DNA of 64,000 nucleotides. Origin: Pseudomonas sp. PH1b (GTDB taxonomy: Bacteria; Pseudomonadota; Gammaproteobacteria; Pseudomonadales; Pseudomonadaceae). The DNA is taken from assembly GCF_000633395.1 (NCBI RefSeq), contig NZ_AYMU01000016.1, positions 1-64,000 of the forward strand, written 5' to 3'. The notes below the pieces were generated by a model, which saw nothing but the letters and a program-made list of their open reading frames with translations, was not told the origin of the DNA and did no database searches. Shown piece by piece: positions 8,852-17,687 of this stretch (position 1 is the first letter of the stretch; every line of letters starts with the position of its first letter). The position numbers and the translations under genes were made by a program.

Positions 8852-11331
8852 TGGCGGTCATGGGCACCACGCTGCAGGCGCTGCTGAGCCACTGGCGCCA
8901 GCACCCGGTGCAGTTCTTCAGTGTGCTGACCGGACTGTGGCTGGCCACCAGCCTGCTGACCGGGGTCCTGGCCCTCAACAGCCAGGCTCGCGACAGCTAT
9001 GCCCGGGCCAGCCAGTTGATCGGTGGCGAGCCCCAGGCCAGCCTGGCCCGTGCCGACGGGGCGAATTTTTCCCAGGCACTGTTCGTGACCTTGCGCCGCG
9101 CCGGCTGGCCGGTGTCGCCGGTGCTCCAGGGCCGGGTCCAGCTCAAGGAACATGAAGATCAGCGCCTGCAACTGATGGGCATCGAGCCGCTGTCGCTGCC
9201 CACAGGTTCCGCGGTGGCCGGAGAGGCCCTGGGGTTGCAGCAGGTCATCGAGTTCTTCAGCCCGCCGGGGATGACCTGGGTGGCGCCGCAGACCCTGGCC
9301 AGCCTGGGCTGGCGAGCAGGGCAACAGCTTGAGGCAAGCAACGGCCAGCGCCTGCCGCCCTTGCAGGTGCGGGCGGACATGGCCCCGGGGCTGCTGTTGA
9401 TGGACATCGGCTTTGCCCAGCAGGTGCTCGGCCTGCCCGGGCAGGTGACACGCCTGTTGCTGCCCAGGGACGTGGCTGCCGACGCGCCAGCCTTGCCCGA
9501 GCAACTGAACGGGCAACTGGTGCTGCAGCCGGGCGAGTCGCAGAACAACCTGGCGCGCCTGACCGAGAGCTTTCATTTGAATCTGGATGCCTTGGGTTTC
9601 CTGTCCTTCGTGGTGGGCCTGTTCATTGTCCATGCCGCCATCGGCCTGGCCCTGGAGCAGCGTCGCGGGCTGCTGCGCACCTTGCGCGCCTGTGGCGTCA
9701 GCGCGCGCATGCTGCTGGCCTGCCTGACCCTGGAACTGGGTGGGCTGGCGCTGCTGGGCGGGGTGGCGGGGGTGACCAGCGGCTACCTGCTGGCCGGGGT
9801 GCTGCTGCCGGATGTGGCCGCCAGCCTGCACGGGTTGTACGGCGCGCAAGTGGCCGGGCAGTTGCACCTGAGCCCCGGCTGGTGGCTCGGCGGAATCGGC
9901 CTCAGCCTGTTGGGCGCGCTGCTGGCCGGAGCGTCCAGCCTGTTGCGCGCGGCGCGTCTGCCGCTTCTGGCCCTGGCCAATCCCCAGGCCTGGCACCAGG
10001 CCCACGCTCGCTGGCTTCGGCGCCAGGGCTGGGTAGCGACGCTGGCCTTGCTGGTGGCCCTGGCGGCCTGGCAATGGGGAGATAGCCTGGCCAGCGGTTT
10101 TGTGCTGATGGCGGCCTTGCTGCTGGGCGCGGCCCTGGGCTTGCCGGTGCTGCTCAATGCGCTGCTGGGGGCGTTGCTGGGGCGCAGCCGTGGGGTGCTG
10201 GGGCAGTGGTTCTTGGCGGACTGCCGGCAGCAGTTGCCGGCCCTGAGCCTGGCGCTGATGGCGTTGCTTCTGGCCCTGGCGGCGAACATCGGCGCCGGCA
10301 GCATGACCGCAGGCTTTCGCCAGACCTTCAACGACTGGCTGGAGCAGCGCCTGTCCGCCGAGCTCTACGTCAATCCGCAAAGCCCGGAGCAGGCCCGGCA
10401 GTTGCTGGACTGGCTGCCGCGCCAGCCCCAGGTGACGGCGGTGCTGCCCAGCTGGCAGGTGCCGATGCAGGTGCAGGGTTGGCCGGCAGACCTGTACGGG
10501 GTGATCGACCATCCGTTCTACCTTCAGCATTGGCCGTTGCTGGAAAGCCTCGGCGATGATCCCTGGCAGCAATTGGCGGCGGCGGACACGCTGATGCTCA
10601 GCGAGCAACTGGCCCGGCGCCTCAAGGTCCACCCGGGGGACCGGCTCAGCCTGCCGGTGCCGACGGGGCAATGGACGCCCCAGGTGGTGGCGATCTACGC
10701 CGACTACGGCAACCCCAAGGGCCACTTGCTGGTGAATGCCCGGCACCTGCTGGAGCATTGGCCGCAGCTGACCCCCAACCGGTTCAACCTGCGCCTGGAG
10801 CCGGGAGCCATGGCGCCGCTGCTCAGCACGCTGCAGCAGCATTTCCAGCTGGACGACAGCCGGATCATCGATCAGGCCCGGCTCAAGGGCTGGTCGCTGC
10901 AGGTCTTCGAACGCACCTTCGCCGCCACTGCGGCCCTCAACAGCCTGACCCTGGGCGTGTCCGGGGTGGCGCTGTTCATCAGCCTGCTGACCCAGAGCCA
11001 GAGCCGCCTGGGCCAGTTGGCGCCGCTCTGGGCCCTGGGCGTGGGGCGGCGCCAGTTGATGCTGCTGAACCTCGGGCAGACCTGGCTGCTGGCCTCGCTG
11101 ACCCTGGTCCTGGCGCTGCCCCTGGGCATTCTCCTGGCCTGGTGCCTGGACAGCGTGATCAACGTCCAGGCCTTTGGCTGGCGCCTGCCGCTGCGGGTGT
11201 TCCCGGGGCAACTGCTGCAGCTGCTGGGGCTGGCATTGCTGGCGACCCTGCTGGCGTCGGCCTGGCCGCTGTGGCAGCTGCAGCGGGCGCAGCCGGCGGA
11301 TCTGCTGAGGACCTTTGCCCATGAAGATTGA
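8851..11331 (+). CDS. FtsX-family ABC permease
   Basis: An 826-residue permease made of two FtsX-type halves. An N-terminal helix and a large periplasmic region are followed by three helices (about 250-380). A further membrane stretch lies at about 390-470, then a second periplasmic domain and three C-terminal helices (about 695-815). The double-FtsX architecture is that of large DUF214/AttFG-type permeases fused into one chain. The ATG at 8851 overlaps the stop of the ATPase gene and the last 11 bases overlap the lipoprotein gene, so expression is coupled. It probably works with both neighbours in handling an envelope lipid or lipoprotein; the substrate cannot be read from sequence. Confidence 0.88.
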   Translation: MAVMGTTLQALLSHWRQHPVQFFSVLTGLWLATSLLTGVLALNSQARDSYARASQLIGGEPQASLARADGANFSQALFVTLRRAGWPVSPVLQGRVQLKEHEDQRLQLMGIEPLSLPTGSAVAGEALGLQQVIEFFSPPGMTWVAPQTLASLGWRAGQQLEASNGQRLPPLQVRADMAPGLLLMDIGFAQQVLGLPGQVTRLLLPRDVAADAPALPEQLNGQLVLQPGESQNNLARLTESFHLNLDALGFLSFVVGLFIVHAAIGLALEQRRGLLRTLRACGVSARMLLACLTLELGGLALLGGVAGVTSGYLLAGVLLPDVAASLHGLYGAQVAGQLHLSPGWWLGGIGLSLLGALLAGASSLLRAARLPLLALANPQAWHQAHARWLRRQGWVATLALLVALAAWQWGDSLASGFVLMAALLLGAALGLPVLLNALLGALLGRSRGVLGQWFLADCRQQLPALSLALMALLLALAANIGAGSMTAGFRQTFNDWLEQRLSAELYVNPQSPEQARQLLDWLPRQPQVTAVLPSWQVPMQVQGWPADLYGVIDHPFYLQHWPLLESLGDDPWQQLAAADTLMLSEQLARRLKVHPGDRLSLPVPTGQWTPQVVAIYADYGNPKGHLLVNARHLLEHWPQLTPNRFNLRLEPGAMAPLLSTLQQHFQLDDSRIIDQARLKGWSLQVFERTFAATAALNSLTLGVSGVALFISLLTQSQSRLGQLAPLWALGVGRRQLMLLNLGQTWLLASLTLVLALPLGILLAWCLDSVINVQAFGWRLPLRVFPGQLLQLLGLALLATLLASAWPLWQLQRAQPADLLRTFAHED

Positions 11332-12406
11332 GCGCCTGTACCGCTGCTGCCTGGCCCTGGCGGCGCTGCTGCTCAGTGGCTGCGACCAGCCTGGCGAGGC
11401 GCCCCAGGGGTTCGCCGGGCTGGGCAACCAGGCCGCGACCTTCAGCCCGGTGGTGCCGGGGCGGGCGTTCAGCTTTCCTGCCGACCATGGCGCCCATGAT
11501 GGGTTTCGCATCGAGTGGTGGTACCTCACCGCCGACTTGAGCGACGCCCAGGGCCGGCATTTCGGCGTGCAGTGGACGCTGTTTCGCAGCGCTCTGCGCG
11601 CCGCTCCCGAGCAACCGGGCTGGAGTGCGCCCCTGGTCTGGCTGGGGCATGCGGCGGCGACCTCCGCTACCCGCCACTACGCGGCCGAGCGCCATGCCCG
11701 GGGCGGTGTCGGGCAGGCCGGGGTGATTGCCCAGCCGTTCCAGGCGTGGATCGATGACTGGCAACTGCGCAGCCTGGCGCCGGGCCAGGATCCCCTGGCG
11801 CGAATGCAGGTGCAGGCCAGTGGCAAGGGCTTCGCCTATCAGCTGCAACTCACCAGCAGCCGGCCCCTGGTGCTCCAGGGCGAGGGTGGCTACAGCCGCA
11901 AGTCCGACCAGGGCCAGGCGTCCTATTACTACAGCCAGCCATTCTTCCAGGCTTCAGGGCAGTTGCAGATCGATGGCCAGGACTATCAGGTCAGCGGGCC
12001 GGCCTGGCTCGACCGCGAGTGGAGCAGCCAGCCCCTGGCCGCCGGCCAGACCGGCTGGGACTGGTTTTCCCTGCACCTGGACAGTGGCGAGCGGCTGATG
12101 CTGTTCCGGGTCCGCGACAGCACGCAGGGGCCCTACATCACCGGCACCTGGATCGATGCCCAGGGCCAGGCCCGGAGCCTGAACCGCGAGCAGATCCAGT
12201 TGACCCCCCTGGCGTACAGCGAGGTGGCCGGGCGACGGATCCCCACGCGCTGGGGCCTGAAGATCCCGGACAAGGGCCTGGACATCACCACCCGCGCCCT
12301 GAACCCCCAGGCCTGGATGAACCTGAGCATTCCCTACTGGGAAGGGCCGGTGACACTGGGCGGCAGCCATACCGGCAGCGGTTATCTGGAAATGACCGGT
12401 TACTGA
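11321..12406 (+). CDS. AttH/CrtC-like lipoprotein (lipocalin-like domains)
   Basis: A 361-residue predicted lipoprotein with lipobox LLSGC (Cys21). The body carries the AttH/CrtC hydroxyneurosporene-synthase-like fold. Seen motifs are DHGAHDGFRIEWWYLTADL near 50, FGVQWTLFRSAL, a PAWLDREWSSQPL motif in the middle, and the GYLEMTGY ending typical of the family. In AttEFGH systems this protein is the exported partner of the ABC proteins. The ATG at 11321 overlaps the permease gene by 11 bases. A role in binding a hydrophobic ligand in the periplasm is inferred from the lipocalin-like fold; it has not been shown for this protein. Confidence 0.85.
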   Translation: MKIERLYRCCLALAALLLSGCDQPGEAPQGFAGLGNQAATFSPVVPGRAFSFPADHGAHDGFRIEWWYLTADLSDAQGRHFGVQWTLFRSALRAAPEQPGWSAPLVWLGHAAATSATRHYAAERHARGGVGQAGVIAQPFQAWIDDWQLRSLAPGQDPLARMQVQASGKGFAYQLQLTSSRPLVLQGEGGYSRKSDQGQASYYYSQPFFQASGQLQIDGQDYQVSGPAWLDREWSSQPLAAGQTGWDWFSLHLDSGERLMLFRVRDSTQGPYITGTWIDAQGQARSLNREQIQLTPLAYSEVAGRRIPTRWGLKIPDKGLDITTRALNPQAWMNLSIPYWEGPVTLGGSHTGSGYLEMTGY

Positions 12407-12519
12407 AGCACTGCGACCGGTGGGCGCAGCGGTCGGGTGCAGGCGCAGGGGCGGTCTATGCTCAGTCCCTTGACCTGAACCGTCGGACAGGTTTTTTCAC
12501 CACTAAGGAAGGTAGAACC

Positions 12520-13107
12520 ATGAAAACCCTCAATACCCTGACCCGCGCCATTGCCCTGGCCACTGTGCTCGGCGCCGCCAGCCTCAGCGCCCAGGCGGCG
12601 GATATCCCGCTGTCGGGAAGCATTGAAGCCGACCAACTGGTGACCAAGGTCATTTCGGTGGATGCCGCCAAGCACCAGGTGGTGCTCGAAGGTGCCGGGG
12701 GCAAGCCGGTGCATGTGCAACTCAGTGACCAGGCCAAGGACCTGGCCAACCTCAAGAGCGGCGACCAGGTCAAGGTCACCGTCACCCACTCGGTGGTCGC
12801 GATGCTGGACACCGATGTGCTCAAGGGCAAGCCCGACGCCAGTGAAACCAGCGGCGTGGTGCGTGCCACCGCAGACAATCCCAACCCCGGTGGCGCGGCG
12901 TACCGCCAGGTGCAATTGCAGCTGAAGATCAGCGCCATCGACTTGAAGAAAAACCAGCTGACCTTCGAAGGCCCGGCGGGCAACAAGAAGGTGGTGAGCG
13001 TGGAGAAGCCTGAGGTCCAGGAGCGTCTCAAGGACCTCAAGGTGGGCCAGAGCGTGCTGGTGACCTACACCGATATTCTGCAGGTCACCACGGCTCACGA
13101 GGGCTGA
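12520..13107 (+). CDS. Exported protein of unknown function
   Basis: 195 residues with a clear Sec signal peptide (about 1-27, cleavage after AQA). The mature part is beta-rich with two similar halves: VTKVISVDAAKHQVVLEG … LKSGDQVKVT and LKISAIDLKKNQLTFEG … LKVGQSVLVTYTD. This suggests an internal duplication of an OB- or SH3-like strand unit. An AAGGAAGG ribosome site precedes the ATG at 12520. It is not recognised as a named family. It lies downstream of the AttH-type lipoprotein gene, 113 bases away, so it may have its own promoter. Confidence 0.75.
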   Translation: MKTLNTLTRAIALATVLGAASLSAQAADIPLSGSIEADQLVTKVISVDAAKHQVVLEGAGGKPVHVQLSDQAKDLANLKSGDQVKVTVTHSVVAMLDTDVLKGKPDASETSGVVRATADNPNPGGAAYRQVQLQLKISAIDLKKNQLTFEGPAGNKKVVSVEKPEVQERLKDLKVGQSVLVTYTDILQVTTAHEG

Positions 13108-13400
13108 CGGGGCAGGGCAGAATCGTTTCCAGGCCATGGATTTTGCGGATAGTGGCGCTGTTCAGTTTTATTCAGATTCTGTCCTCGGACTTTCCCATTC
13201 AGTTGCACTAGAATGCCAACCGTTCGCCCGGTGCAAGGGCTCTTTACCGGTGCAAGGATTGCCAAGGCCAGAGCACTGGGCGAACACCCTCCCTGGGTTG
13301 CATTGCGCGACCGTCACGCCTTGCCAACGGCGTTTTACTCCTTGTACTGAAGTCCTTCGTGGTTGTTTGCAGTGGATCGGCTGCCGCTCGACCTGAGCGC

Positions 13401-13787
13401 TCAGAGATCGATTGGCCGCAGGCTGACCTGACACGCCCGCAGCTTGACGCACTGTGGCGTACACGCCGGGCCGCCCTGCAACGACAGCAGGATGATCGAG
13501 CGATCGACGGCCAGGGCCGCCGTCCCATCCGCTTCGACCTGCAGCAGCTGTCCGCTGACCTGCAACGCACCTCGCTGCCAGTGCAGGCGTGCCGGACCCT
13601 GGGCCGCCGCGCTGATGTTGGCATTCCAGTGGAATTCGTCCTCCAGGCTCAGCTCCACTTCATAGTCCAGTGCAACCTGGGGCAGGGGGCCCAGCCACTG
13701 GCCCCGGCCGTCGCCGCAGGCGCTGCTGAAACTGACCTGCAGAGGGTGTGGCGGGTCGAGGTGCAGCTCGGTCAGGGTGATACGCAT
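13401..13787 (-). CDS. Small protein of unknown function
   Basis: 128 residues from the ATG at 13787 (MRITLTELHLDPP), with no signal peptide or membrane segment. It is predicted to be mostly beta strand. Cysteines occur at GDG-flanking SACG and near the C-terminus (PACTPQCVKLRACQ). No family is recognised. The 293 bases between its end and the preceding gene at 13107 hold no supported gene. Codon use matches the neighbours. A divergent small membrane protein gene starts at 13999. Confidence 0.55.
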   Translation of the reverse strand: MRITLTELHLDPPHPLQVSFSSACGDGRGQWLGPLPQVALDYEVELSLEDEFHWNANISAAAQGPARLHWQRGALQVSGQLLQVEADGTAALAVDRSIILLSLQGGPACTPQCVKLRACQVSLRPIDL

Positions 13788-13998
13788 GCCAGGATTTTCC
13801 GATGTGCAGGGGGAACAGGAGCGGCCATTTTGCCATTGACGCCAGGTCCCCGCAGCAGCCCCGGACAAGGCGCAAGGGCAGGCCATTGCCTGGCACGTGT
13901 GCAGCGGTTTTTATTGCGTAGCACCAGGGCCTTCAACAGAATGCGCGCTGGCCCCACCACCCTGGTCGCGGGCCATGGAATGCAGTGGAGATCCTGGA

Positions 13999-14364
13999 AT
14001 GATCTGGTTCAAGCGTTTTCTCATGTCGGTGGGTGTCCTGGCGTTACTGGCACTTTCACTGGTGGTTGTCTTCATGGACTATTCCAATCCTGTGGTACCT
14101 GTGTTGCCCGAGCATCCTGCCGCTCACTGGCAAGGCGCTGCGGACGGTGGGCACTTTATCGAAATAACCCGTTCCGAGCCGCCTTACTACTTCGTTCAGG
14201 TTCGTTATGAAAGCGGCGACCTGTGGAGTGAAGGCTGGCTCAAATATGAGGGGGATAACGGCGTGGCCTTGAGTGCCAACGAAGTCATTGCCTTCGACGG
14301 AGACCGGGTTATCTACCTGCAACAGCGCAAAGTGCTCGCGGCGGATCAGCAACTGGCCCGATAA
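13999..14364 (+). CDS. Small membrane-anchored protein of unknown function
   Basis: 121 residues. One N-terminal hydrophobic segment (about 8-27) is followed by a soluble region containing FIEITRSEPPYYFVQVRYESG and ending with the charged AADQQLAR. It is likely an inner-membrane-anchored periplasmic protein. A GGAGATCC ribosome site precedes the ATG at 13999; an in-frame ATG at 13975 is possible. Not recognised as a named family, and no operon partner is seen. Confidence 0.6.
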   Translation: MIWFKRFLMSVGVLALLALSLVVVFMDYSNPVVPVLPEHPAAHWQGAADGGHFIEITRSEPPYYFVQVRYESGDLWSEGWLKYEGDNGVALSANEVIAFDGDRVIYLQQRKVLAADQQLAR

Positions 14365-14467
14365 GCCAGGCCCCAGGGTATGCCGCCCCGGCCAGGCACA
14401 GCGTTCGCCGGCCGCCCCCGGCAGCAACGATTCTCCTGGCGCTGGCTCATGCTCGAAGGGAGGCGCC

Positions 14468-15886
14468 TCATGGCTGCGTCCCGTTCTCCCCGGCAGCAAC
14501 CCCATACGCATCCCACAACTTATTGCGGAACTTGTTCTGCGGATCGACCCGGGCCTTCAACGCGAGAAACTCCCCGGCCCGTGGATAGGCGGCACGAAAC
14601 TGCTGCGGCGTGGCGTGGATCTGGTAGGGCAGGTAATAGCTGCCACCGTGCTTGATGGCGCTGTCCACCAGGGCGCGGGTCCACTGCCCGACTTCATTGC
14701 GCGCGGCTTGCGTGGTGCTCTGCTGGTAGTACAGCACCAGGGCGAAGACCTCGGTCTTGGCCCAGGCCAGCAGCGTGCCGGGGTCGGCCTTGGCGTGGCG
14801 GATCGACAGGTTGATCACGTTGACCTTGTGCGCCCGCAGGGTCGTGCCCATCTCCTGGATGAAGCTTTCCAACTGGTCGGGGGGCACGAAGTATTCCTGC
14901 AGCACGTAGGTGCGCTTGGCCCTGGAGTCGGGTTCCAGTTCGCGTACGTCGAGGCTGGCTTCGTGGTTGCGCCAGGACACTTGCGGCTTCTTCAGCACCA
15001 GAGGGTCGATCACCTCCTGGCGCAGGGTCTTGCCGCCGGGCCACTGGCTCACCACTTTCATGGCTTTGTGTTCTTTCCAGTAGTTCTGGTTCAGGGGCGT
15101 GAGGCGCTCCTGGACCGTGAGCGGCAGTTCGGTGCGGCGGTAGGAAACCGCGCGCAGGGTCTGGTACTGGTCGGGGTAGAGCACGGCGTTGTGCAGGATG
15201 ACCTGCGGGTTGTGCTCGATCTGCGCGGCGAAGTAGTCGCGGTAGTCAGCCAGGGGCATTTCTTCGAAGGTGCGCAGCAAGCGCACGTTGTCGCTCAGGT
15301 GCAGGGTGGCTTCGACTATCACCCCCAGGCCGCCGTAGCCGCCGATGGCGCCGTAGAACAATTCGGCGTTGAGCTGCGGGCTGGCCTCCACCACTTGGCC
15401 GTCGGCCAGCACCAGCTTGATGGATTTCACCGAACTCACCAGCGGGCCGTAGCCAATGTAACGGCCGTGGGCGTTGACGCTCAGGGCGCCGCCGACGGTG
15501 AAGTTGGCGTAGCTCTGCATAATGCTCACGGACAGGTCGTAAGGGTCGATGAAGTCTTGCAGGGCGCGCCAGGTAATGCCGGGCTGGAGCGTGATTTCCT
15601 TGCGCTCCCGGGAAAACCCGAGGATCTGCTTGAAGCTGCGCATGTCGATCTGCAGGGCGTGCTCGGTGGCGGTCTGGCCGCCCATGCTGTAGCGGCCACC
15701 GCCGATGGCGATGGGGCCGGGGTGGGTGGCGACGAGCTCGACGATCTCTTCCAGGGTTTTGGGGTGTGCCACCCGGTCGACCACGATGGGGTTGAGCTGG
15801 GTGATGTCGTTGACGGTTTCTGCGGCGTGGGTAGTGAGTGCGCCGCCGAGTGCCGCGCATAAAAACAGGCCGATCGCGAATCTCAT
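14468..15886 (-). CDS. Exported FAD-linked oxidase (D-arabinono-1,4-lactone oxidase-like)
   Basis: 472 residues with an N-terminal signal peptide (MRFAIGLFLCAALGGAL…AHA, about 1-23). It then has an FAD-binding PCMH domain with VATHPGPIAIGGGRYSMGG (about 53-71), GGALSVNAHGR, and GAIGGYGGLGVIVEATL. The C-terminal half resembles ALO-type sugar-lactone oxidases, with the terminal VDPQNKFRNKLWD. This predicts a periplasmic or exported flavin oxidase acting on a sugar, sugar lactone or alcohol; the substrate is not evident. The ATG at 15886 gives the signal peptide. The neighbouring hglS gene ends 131 bases upstream on the same strand, so co-transcription is possible but not shown. Confidence 0.8.
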   Translation of the reverse strand: MRFAIGLFLCAALGGALTTHAAETVNDITQLNPIVVDRVAHPKTLEEIVELVATHPGPIAIGGGRYSMGGQTATEHALQIDMRSFKQILGFSRERKEITLQPGITWRALQDFIDPYDLSVSIMQSYANFTVGGALSVNAHGRYIGYGPLVSSVKSIKLVLADGQVVEASPQLNAELFYGAIGGYGGLGVIVEATLHLSDNVRLLRTFEEMPLADYRDYFAAQIEHNPQVILHNAVLYPDQYQTLRAVSYRRTELPLTVQERLTPLNQNYWKEHKAMKVVSQWPGGKTLRQEVIDPLVLKKPQVSWRNHEASLDVRELEPDSRAKRTYVLQEYFVPPDQLESFIQEMGTTLRAHKVNVINLSIRHAKADPGTLLAWAKTEVFALVLYYQQSTTQAARNEVGQWTRALVDSAIKHGGSYYLPYQIHATPQQFRAAYPRAGEFLALKARVDPQNKFRNKLWDAYGVAAGENGTQP

Positions 15887-16017
15887 TCGCCGTGTCCATC
15901 CCTGGTGGTGAAGCGCCGCGGAACCTGGCGCAAGTGGCGAGAGAATAACCCTCTCGCCAGCTCCTGAACATGGGGCGAGCTCACTGCATCGGCTGGCTGG
16001 CGGCGCCGGGGAGGGGA

Positions 16018-17412
16018 CTACAGCGCGGGCAGGCCGAGGGTGGCGGCGCACTGCTGCAGGGAGCGTTGCTGGGCCTGGGCGTAGAGTTGCAGCTCATCCA
16101 GGGTGCTGCGGCCCAGGGCGGTTTCGAAGGCCTGGCGGTTGGACTGCCCGGCGTAGTGGCTCTGGCTGTCATCCCCCAGGTTGGACTGGAAGATCCCGGC
16201 GGCGCTGACCGGCAGGAAGTCCTCGTACACCAGGGGCTCGAAGCCCAGGTGCCCGGCGGCCAGCAGGGCTTCCAGGGAGGTGGGGCGCGCGGGTTCGGCA
16301 CGGGCCGCAAGCCCCGCCTCGCTGACGAAGTAGCGGAAATAGGCCAGGCCCTGTTCATGCATGGCGGCGTGGCTGTCGGGAAACGCGTCGAAGTGCTCTT
16401 GCATCAACTGCTCGTAGCGCTGCGCATTGGCCTCGCTGGGGAAGTCCCCGAGGGCATCGCGGGCGGCGTTCAACAGCTGGTCGTAGAGCGCCCGCCCCTT
16501 GGGCGTGAGGGCCGCGCCGCGCTGTTCGATCTCGCCGAAGCGGGCACTGTGGCTGCCCTGGTTGTGCTCCTGGTCGACAAAGGCCACGGCTTCCTCCAGG
16601 GCCTTGAAGCTGGTCTGGCGCAGCAGGATCGGGCAGGCCCGGCGTGGCGGACCTTCGATCACCGCCTTGGGGGTGATGCCGTGCGCAGGCATCAGCCGTT
16701 GCACGTCATCGATGTCCAGGGTGCGCGGGGTCAGGTGGTTGATGTGCGGGCCCTTGAAGGCCACCACATCGGCGATCAACCGGTGCTGGGCGCTCAGGGT
16801 GGCGTACTGGGCGGCGGTCACCGTGGCGTGGTGGTGCCAGCGGAAGGTCTCCAGGGCTTCCTGGATAAAGCACTGCGCGGCGTCCGCGTCGAGGCCGCCC
16901 TGGGCCTGAGCCTGGTCGATCAGCTCCAGTGCCTTGGGCGTGAAGATCGAACGTCGGGCCAGTACCTGTTCGGCAAATTGGCGCAGCTCGGGGTTGTCGA
17001 TCAGTTCCAGGCGCAGCAGCGAGGTGAAGACCCGGAAGGGGCTGACCTGCAGGGCCTGTTCGTGCACCGCGCGAAAGGCCGTGGAGTGCACCGGCACCCC
17101 AGCCGGGGTCAGGTCGTAGTAGCCCACCGGCTGCATGCCCATCACCGCGAACAGCCGGGCCAGGGTCGCCAGTTCCTCGGCCGTGCCGACCCGGATCGCG
17201 CCGTGGCGCTCCAGGTCCAGGCGCTGCAGCTCACCGCTGTGCTGCAACTGCCGGGCAATGGCCGGCTGCTGTTCCAGGACCTGGGCATTGACCTGGGCCA
17301 CCAGTTCCATCAGGGCGCCATAGAGGGGCACCTCCTCGCGGTACATGTCCGACATCGCCCGGGAAAATCCCTGGCGGATCAGGTCAGGACTGACGAAGCG
17401 CTGGTTGCTCAT
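16018..17412 (-). CDS. hglS: 2-oxoadipate dioxygenase/decarboxylase HglS (DUF1338)
   Basis: A 464-residue Fe(II) enzyme of the DUF1338/YdcJ family, full length. It converts 2-oxoadipate to D-2-hydroxyglutarate in D-lysine catabolism in P. putida. The vicinal-oxygen-chelate metal ligands reported for the P. putida enzyme fall at the same numbers here: His70 (ERHGAIR), His226 (GPHINHLTPR) and Glu294 (RFGEIEQRG). The substrate-contacting Arg74 is also present. The start is the ATG at 17412. No other lysine-degradation gene (amaA, amaB, dpkA) is adjacent, so the pathway must be completed elsewhere. The identification is strong because of the residue-level match. Confidence 0.92.
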   Translation of the reverse strand: MSNQRFVSPDLIRQGFSRAMSDMYREEVPLYGALMELVAQVNAQVLEQQPAIARQLQHSGELQRLDLERHGAIRVGTAEELATLARLFAVMGMQPVGYYDLTPAGVPVHSTAFRAVHEQALQVSPFRVFTSLLRLELIDNPELRQFAEQVLARRSIFTPKALELIDQAQAQGGLDADAAQCFIQEALETFRWHHHATVTAAQYATLSAQHRLIADVVAFKGPHINHLTPRTLDIDDVQRLMPAHGITPKAVIEGPPRRACPILLRQTSFKALEEAVAFVDQEHNQGSHSARFGEIEQRGAALTPKGRALYDQLLNAARDALGDFPSEANAQRYEQLMQEHFDAFPDSHAAMHEQGLAYFRYFVSEAGLAARAEPARPTSLEALLAAGHLGFEPLVYEDFLPVSAAGIFQSNLGDDSQSHYAGQSNRQAFETALGRSTLDELQLYAQAQQRSLQQCAATLGLPAL

Positions 17413-17687
17413 GGACAGGGTTCCCGTGGCAGTGGATCGAGGCGTGAGAGGAGCGGGTCGGTCTCGATTCTGCTGGGCCCGGGAGGGGCTGACAAACGAA
17501 AGTTCCTCTGAACTTCATTCTGCAAATGAATGCAGCGCAGGGGGCAGGGCGTTTCCGAGCAACGGTCGCGCGCAGAGGGCGCGGGGCATTTGCGGTGATG
17601 GCGCTTTGAATGAGGGCTGATAGACTTTCACCGGTTGATTCCTACCCATTCGATCCAACTTCTTTTCCAGCGCGGGACGGAGGCGAC

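Noticed and set aside
8584..11529. A 981-codon open frame antisense to the FtsX permease gene
   Set aside because: It mirrors the wobble positions of the high-GC permease gene, is rich in Gln, Arg and Pro without domains, and the plus strand has an overlapping three-gene operon that explains the DNA.
13136..13396. An 86-codon plus-strand frame between two small genes
   Set aside because: No ribosome site or recognisable motif; composition resembles non-coding DNA.
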